64,000 nucleotides of DNA, taken from positions 1-64,000 of the forward strand of contig NZ_JAQRFN010000005.1 in NCBI RefSeq assembly GCF_028598555.1. Reading direction: 5' to 3'. Source of the stretch: Xenorhabdus anantnagensis (GTDB lineage Bacteria > Pseudomonadota > Gammaproteobacteria > Enterobacterales > Enterobacteriaceae). The notes beneath the pieces are model-generated. The model was not told where the DNA came from. It saw nothing but the letters and a program-made list of their open reading frames with translations, and did no database searches. How positions within the stretch are numbered: position 1 is the stretch's first letter; each line of letters opens with the position of its first letter. The position numbers and the translations under genes are program-made. Positions 59,632-64,000 of the stretch are shown piece by piece.

Positions 59632-59887
59632 AAATTCAATTGATAATGGGCGTGTACCAACAATATAGCGGGCAATAATACCTTAGCTGGACGCGTGCCG
59701 CCACTGGCTAGTCTGGTTTTTCCGGGGGATTGTTAATGAGGTAAGGAAGAAGGAAGATTATTTTACCGTTTTACTTGGTAGTGGGCGTGTTGATGCTGGT
59801 GAGTCAAGTTTAATGAGTACTGAAGATAGAGACTGCTCCTTGTTGTTTGTAAAGCAAACTCGGAACAGCCTAAGTTGTTGTGCTTTA
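59632..59887. other. Boundary between the conserved block and the accessory region
   Basis: About 255 bp with no gene. It marks the end of E. coli-like synteny; an IS remnant starts at its right edge. The ybfE promoter lies at its left edge. Confidence 0.5.
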
Positions 59888-59941
59888 ATAAATTCGGACA
59901 CTTTGGTAAAGGAATAGAATGACTTTAATTAAGGTATCTTT

Positions 59942-60052
59942 ATGAAACGAAAATCACCCCAAAAATTTACCGATAACTTTAAAAGAGAAGCCGTCAATCT
60001 GGTTGTTGAACAGGGCTATACCGTCCCACAGGCAGCGGAAACGCACTGCTGA
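59942..60052 (+). pseudogene. IS3-family orfA fragment
   Basis: 36 codons beginning MKRKSPQKFTDNFKREAV and continuing to VPQAAETHC, the helix-turn-helix start of an IS3-family OrfA (usually about 90-100 residues). A stop follows where the deletion joins. Confidence 0.82.
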
Positions 60053-60067
60053 GCAATCTCAAATCGG

Positions 60068-60103
60068 GACTTGCTCTGTCGCCATGACATGAGAGCAAGT
60101 CAG
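60068..60103. repeat. 10-bp inverted repeat at the IS deletion junction
   Basis: Arms GACTTGCTCT and AGAGCAAGTC around a 16-nt centre, lying between the orfA and orfB fragments. Either an internal hairpin of the IS or a product of the deletion. Confidence 0.5.
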
Positions 60104-60129
60104 GGAGATGTTGGGGCGGGGCGTGTTGG

Positions 60130-60333
60130 AATAATGCCGTTGTTGAGCGTTTCTTTGGCAGTTTGAAACACAATTGGCTCTTCAAAAGCCATCATGAAAA
60201 TCACGCGGAGATGAAAAAAGATGTCCGGGATTATCGGCATTATTACACTTTAACCCGATTGCACACGGCCAATAATGGTTTAACCCCCGGGGAATATGAA
60301 ATGGCCTTCATAAAAATGTCCGATTTTTCTTGA
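60130..60333 (+). pseudogene. IS3-family orfB C-terminal fragment
   Basis: The last 67 codons of a DDE transposase. It shows NNAVVERFFGSLKHNW with the final catalytic Glu, then YTLTRLHTANNGLTPGEYE. About three quarters of OrfB is missing upstream. Confidence 0.85.
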
Positions 60334-60379
60334 GCAGAACAATTTACAGAGTGCAAAATTTGCGTGCAGAAAAGCGCCG

Positions 60380-61375
60380 TCAGTGATGATATTTTTGTCG
60401 GTACTCTTTTGGCGTCACTCCATTGCAACGTTTGAATAATTCCCTGAAATAACGTGTATCTTCATAACCCACTTCATGACTGATTTCTTCAATGGATTTC
60501 TGGGATTTTTCCAACCAATGCTTTGCCTGTGACAGACGAAGCTGTTGGATATATTGAATTGGTGTTTTTCCTGTGGCGATCTTAAAGCGACGTTTCATTT
60601 GTCGTTCGCAAAGATGAATTTTATTGGCTAAATCGGCGACAGATAAAATTTCAGAAGGGAAAGTATGCATCCAGTCTTGCAGTTTATGGATTAGCGAGTC
60701 GGTGTGTTGGCGATAAGGGGCAAAACAGGCGGAATCGAACGAGGTTTGATTGTCATTTTCGTCTAACAGAAATTTTGCACATTGTTCTCTGGCATATTGT
60801 CCGTACATCAACTCAACGATATTCAACATACAGCTCCCGCAGCCATAGGCACTGGAGATACAGAAACGGTGGTTATCGCTGATGATTTTTTTGTCGGTAT
60901 GAAGGGGAATATGAGGAAAAAGTTTCTTAAATTCAGGGGAAAAATAAGGGTGGATTGTGGCGCTGGTGTTTAATAATTCTGCTTTGGCAAGCATAAATGT
61001 GCCTGAGCATATTGAAACGATGGGGATGTGCTTTTCATCCATTGCTTTAAGCCACGCAATGATTTCCGGTGTGCAATGCCGTGGTTCCCACTCAGGGAAA
61101 CCCAGTGAACCGACCAGAATAATATCGGGATGTTGCTCGTAATCGAGAGAAGTGTAAAGAGAACCGTGGGTGATGGGATCTGAATCCATAAACAGGCTAT
61201 CTGTATTATTGATTTTTTGACTGATCATTGCCTGATTGGTCGGAGAGATAATGCTGACATGAGGAACTGGGCCGCCAATGGCGTTGGCGGCGATGGTGAG
61301 AATTTCAATCGGCATAGCAACCGATGTTACCGATGTGTGAGAAAAAACCAATGCTGTAATAGAGACTTGTTTCAT
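60380..61375 (-). CDS. GlxA-type AraC-family transcriptional regulator
   Basis: A 331-residue regulator with an N-terminal DJ-1/PfpI-like domain (about residues 5-185). The nucleophile-elbow cysteine lies in IVSICSGTFMLAKAELL near residue 122. A C-terminal AraC double helix-turn-helix follows (about 225-330; LSVADLANKIHLCERQMKRRF, then SIEEISHEVGYEDTRYFRELF). Such proteins respond to small ligands and activate nearby genes. It lies 150 bp downstream of the secretion ATPase gene on the same strand, so it may regulate that module. The ligand is unknown. Confidence 0.88.
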   Translation of the reverse strand: MKQVSITALVFSHTSVTSVAMPIEILTIAANAIGGPVPHVSIISPTNQAMISQKINNTDSLFMDSDPITHGSLYTSLDYEQHPDIILVGSLGFPEWEPRHCTPEIIAWLKAMDEKHIPIVSICSGTFMLAKAELLNTSATIHPYFSPEFKKLFPHIPLHTDKKIISDNHRFCISSAYGCGSCMLNIVELMYGQYAREQCAKFLLDENDNQTSFDSACFAPYRQHTDSLIHKLQDWMHTFPSEILSVADLANKIHLCERQMKRRFKIATGKTPIQYIQQLRLSQAKHWLEKSQKSIEEISHEVGYEDTRYFRELFKRCNGVTPKEYRQKYHH

Positions 61376-61525
61376 AGTTATATTCTCTTCCTTAAGAACA
61401 TCTTATTATTCTGTGTTAATTTCTTTATGAAATTAATTTTAAGGTGAAACAAGCCTCATGTCTTCAATGAATTTCTTTTTTATAGCAATTAAAATAATAA
61501 CTAGAGTAATAGTAAGTTAATTATA

Positions 61526-63706
61526 TTATTTTGTTTGTTGATGCCAAAGTTGTGCATATAAACCATCTTGTTGCACCAGAGCATCGTGTGAACCTGATTC
61601 AGCAATTTTCCCCAGATCTAAAACGAAAATCTTATCGGCATGGCGGATGGTATTCAGCCGATGAGCGATGCTGATCACGGTTCGGTTTCGGCATATTTCA
61701 TCCATATTGCACATGATGGCTGCTTCAGATTCATAATCCAGTGCGGAAGTGGCTTCATCAAGGATCAGAATTTTGGGATCATTCAGCAGTGCCCTTGCCA
61801 ATGCGATGCGCTGCCGTTGCCCACCAGAAAGGCTGCATCCTTTTTCACCAACCGGATGTGCAAATTTATGTGGAAACGCATTGATGAAATCAGTGGCACC
61901 CGCCAGAGTCGCGGCCTTATAGACTTCCTCATCACTGGCATTGGGTTTGCACAGGCGGATATTGTCCGCAATGCTGCCGGAAAACAGAATGCTTTCCTGC
62001 AAGACAACGCTCATATTACGGCGCAGTGATACAGGATCAGCAATGGCTAAATCCATGCCATCCACCAATACTTGTCCGTGTTGTGGTACATATAGGCGCT
62101 GCAACAATCGTGTCAGTGTGCTTTTGCCGGAACCCGATGGCCCCGTAATGCCAATAAATTCCCCGGCCTTAATATCCAGTGACAGATTCGCCAGCACTTC
62201 TGGCGTATCGGCATGATAGCGGAAACGTATATTTCTGAACTCAATCTGGCCCGCCAGCTCAGGTGCCGATGCCAGCCCCTGTTTACTGTTTTCCATCGGT
62301 TCATCAAGAATGTCCCCCACCCGACGCAGGGCGATCAGGGTATGCTGAAAGTCTTGCCAGACTTGTGCCAATCGCAGGATGGGTTGGGTAACGTGCCCTG
62401 CCAGCATATTAAAAGCAATTAATTCACCGGGGGACAAATCGCCATTAAGCACACTGCGGACTCCCCACCAAAGCAGCAAGGCGGCAACTACTTTTTGGAT
62501 CAGCTCGATCCCTTGTCCCGCTGCCAGCCCACTTTTCTGGGCAGTAAAACGTCGAATTAACTGCTGGCTCAATACTTTTTGCCATTGGTGCAAAAAACGT
62601 TTTTCTGTTGCGGTAGTTTTGATGGTTTCAATACCCGTAACCGCTTCTGTCAGGAAGGTGGTGGCATTGGCATCGGCTTCATATTCCTTTTCTACTTTGC
62701 TTCGAATGATTGGCCCGACAGCAATCCAGAGCAAAAAATAGAGAACCAGTGAACTGATTACGATCCATGTTAGCAGAGAGGAGTAATGGAACATCACACC
62801 CAGAAACAGAATGATGAAAATCAGATCAAGCAACAGCATGAGGGTAGAGCCGGTCAAAAATTGGCGGATCTGTGCCATTTCCCGGACTCTGGCGATAATC
62901 TGCCCTGTTTGCCGTTGTTTGAAATAGGGCAGGGGCAATCCCACCAGATGGCGATACAGCCTGCCGGAAAGCTCAGCATTGATTTGACTTGCCATATGCC
63001 CGAACACGGTATTACGCAGAAAGCCATACAGGGGTTCCGCCAATGCCAGCGCCAGCATCGCCATCCCCAGAATATGCAGGCTGGAAATACTCCGCCCAAC
63101 CAGCACCTTGTCGATAACATTTTCAAATAGCAGGGGAGATGCCAGTGCAAAAAGTTGTAACACGATAGCAAACAGAAAAATGTCCCGTAACTGGTTTTTT
63201 TGCCTGAAAATGGAGGGATAAAACCAGCTTAGGCCAAATTTGACTTCCTGCTTGGTCAGGGATTTGTCAGCCACCAGTAGCACGTTATATCCCTGAAAAA
63301 CATATTCGTCAGGATTTGTTGGCTCATCATGTTCAGAAGGCATTAACGTATGTACTTCGTATTTTCCGGTGGTGGGATCGAACACCGTAAATACGTCAGA
63401 ACGGATTTCTGACAACACCCACCAGCGCTGATCTAATTTAATCAATGCAGGTAAAGGCAATGTGGCAGCTGTATCAGATGTCAGGCGTTCAAATTTACTG
63501 TGCAACCCGATGGCATCCGCAGCTTCACGAAGTTGTGGATCTGTCAGCGCAAGGGAATCCAGCCCCAGAGCATGATGCAATTGCTCGACAGAGGCCACTT
63601 TATGAAACTGTTTCCCTAAATGGGCGATGCAATCCAGTGCATAATTACTGATTTCGTTGTCGTGGTTTTTGTCTGTATTACTGGTAAAGGAAAAAGCGTC
63701 AGCCAT
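61526..63706 (-). CDS. Type I secretion ABC transporter, HlyB/RtxB type
   Basis: A 726-residue exporter ATPase. The N-terminal C39-like domain (about residues 20-135) lacks the catalytic His: the segment expected to carry it reads LIKLDQRWWVLSEI. It is therefore a cargo-docking domain, as in HlyB, although a cysteine persists in YALDCIAHLG. The TM domain spans about 165-450. The nucleotide-binding domain has Walker [10 protein letters not shown], signature LSGGQRQR, Walker B ILILDEATSALD and H-loop SIAHRLNTI. It lies 2 bp downstream of an HlyD-type gene. Cargo is unknown and would lie outside the window; TolC would supply the outer-membrane channel. Confidence 0.93.
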   Translation of the reverse strand: MADAFSFTSNTDKNHDNEISNYALDCIAHLGKQFHKVASVEQLHHALGLDSLALTDPQLREAADAIGLHSKFERLTSDTAATLPLPALIKLDQRWWVLSEIRSDVFTVFDPTTGKYEVHTLMPSEHDEPTNPDEYVFQGYNVLLVADKSLTKQEVKFGLSWFYPSIFRQKNQLRDIFLFAIVLQLFALASPLLFENVIDKVLVGRSISSLHILGMAMLALALAEPLYGFLRNTVFGHMASQINAELSGRLYRHLVGLPLPYFKQRQTGQIIARVREMAQIRQFLTGSTLMLLLDLIFIILFLGVMFHYSSLLTWIVISSLVLYFLLWIAVGPIIRSKVEKEYEADANATTFLTEAVTGIETIKTTATEKRFLHQWQKVLSQQLIRRFTAQKSGLAAGQGIELIQKVVAALLLWWGVRSVLNGDLSPGELIAFNMLAGHVTQPILRLAQVWQDFQHTLIALRRVGDILDEPMENSKQGLASAPELAGQIEFRNIRFRYHADTPEVLANLSLDIKAGEFIGITGPSGSGKSTLTRLLQRLYVPQHGQVLVDGMDLAIADPVSLRRNMSVVLQESILFSGSIADNIRLCKPNASDEEVYKAATLAGATDFINAFPHKFAHPVGEKGCSLSGGQRQRIALARALLNDPKILILDEATSALDYESEAAIMCNMDEICRNRTVISIAHRLNTIRHADKIFVLDLGKIAESGSHDALVQQDGLYAQLWHQQTK

Positions 63707-63708
63707 GA

Positions 63709-64000
63709 TTATTTTTCCCTCAATGCTTCAGATTGATATTCCTGAATCGGGCTGAGCAGATAATCAATCACTCTTCGCTGATCCGTCTTGATTTCCGCAA
63801 CAATGGACATCCCCGCCGTGATTTCGACGGGTTTCCCATCGACCATAATATTGTTCTGTTTGAGACTGATTTGTGCGGGAAAAACCAGACCCAGCCGTTC
63901 ATCGTTGGTGGAATCCCGTGAAACGCTGAGTAATTCCCCTTCAATCGTGCCATAGCGGGTATAAGGGAAAGCATCGACTTTGACGGTGACGTGCTGACCA
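63709..64000 (-). CDS. Type I secretion membrane fusion protein (HlyD family), C-terminal part
   Basis: The last 97 residues before the window edge. They begin GQHVTVKVDAFPYTRYG and include LGLVFPAQISL and MSIVAEIKTDQRRVIDYLLSPIQEY, the characteristic end of HlyD-type adaptors. Its TAA lies 2 bp before the ABC transporter ATG, so the two are one operon. The start and the rest of the gene lie beyond 64000. Confidence 0.92.
   Translation of the reverse strand, partial: GQHVTVKVDAFPYTRYGTIEGELLSVSRDSTNDERLGLVFPAQISLKQNNIMVDGKPVEITAGMSIVAEIKTDQRRVIDYLLSPIQEYQSEALREK

Larger units (their letters stand above)
59888..60333 (+). mobile_element. Internally deleted IS3-family insertion sequence
   Basis: About 445 bp remain. 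The two ends are related as imperfect inverted repeats: AAATTCGGACACTTT near 59889-59904, and the complement of AAAATGTCCGATTTT at about 60313-60327. Between them lie the start of orfA and the end of orfB; most of both genes is gone. It cannot move by itself. Confidence 0.8.

Noticed and set aside
59644-59887. Remnant of ybfF or seqA
   Set aside because: No frame with resemblance to either protein was found.
1-64000. CRISPR array
   Set aside because: The tandem repeats found have 14-18 bp periods without unique spacers; no cas genes are present.

Overview
The window looks like a chromosome segment of an insect-associated member of the Morganellaceae, most likely Xenorhabdus (Photorhabdus is the alternative). 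The proteins are close to their Escherichia coli counterparts and the gene order follows two separate E. coli neighbourhoods. The intergenic DNA is AT-rich, and several E. coli genes are missing from otherwise conserved blocks. The species call is inference, because no species-specific marker was tested.

Layout. 1-7 kb: a 5S rRNA gene that ends an rRNA operon, then yfiM, pssA, pat (yfiQ), tapT (yfiP) and yfiF, in E. coli order but without kgtP and trxC. 7-15.5 kb: the emrB-emrA-emrR, ygaH-ygaZ and proX-proW-proV block. 15.5-17 kb: an AT-rich stretch with no convincing gene, then ogt. 17.6-31.5 kb: cspE, crcB, lipA, lipB, then an inserted trkH with a decayed Fur-associated gene, then the cell-wall and replication cluster ybeD-dacA-rlpA-mrdB-mrdA-rlmH-rsfS-nadD-holA-lptE, followed by leuS. 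34-45 kb: gltLKJI, lnt, corC, ybeY, ybeZ, miaB and ubiF. 45.2-45.9 kb: six tRNA genes. 46-58 kb: GlcNAc and chitin use (nagC, nagA, nagB, a two-domain nagE, a lone glycosyltransferase, glnS, chitobiase). 58-59.6 kb: fur, fldA and ybfE. From about 59.7 kb conserved synteny ends. An internally deleted IS3-family element is followed by a GlxA-like AraC regulator and a type I secretion ABC transporter with its membrane fusion partner, which runs off the window.

How the genes work together. Chitobiase releases GlcNAc, NagE imports and phosphorylates it, NagA and NagB turn it into fructose 6-phosphate, and NagC represses. The E. coli chitoporin gene chiP is absent from this slot, and NagE lacks its own IIA domain. 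ProVWX takes up osmoprotectants and GltIJKL takes up glutamate/aspartate. LipB and LipA make lipoyl groups. MrdA, MrdB, DacA and RlpA build and trim the wall, and Lnt and LptE serve the outer membrane.

Most notable: the rewired nagE and its glycosyltransferase neighbour, the Fur-box-linked gene remnant beside trkH, a set of 14-18 bp tandem repeats placed in or at the ends of housekeeping genes, and the T1SS module at the right edge.
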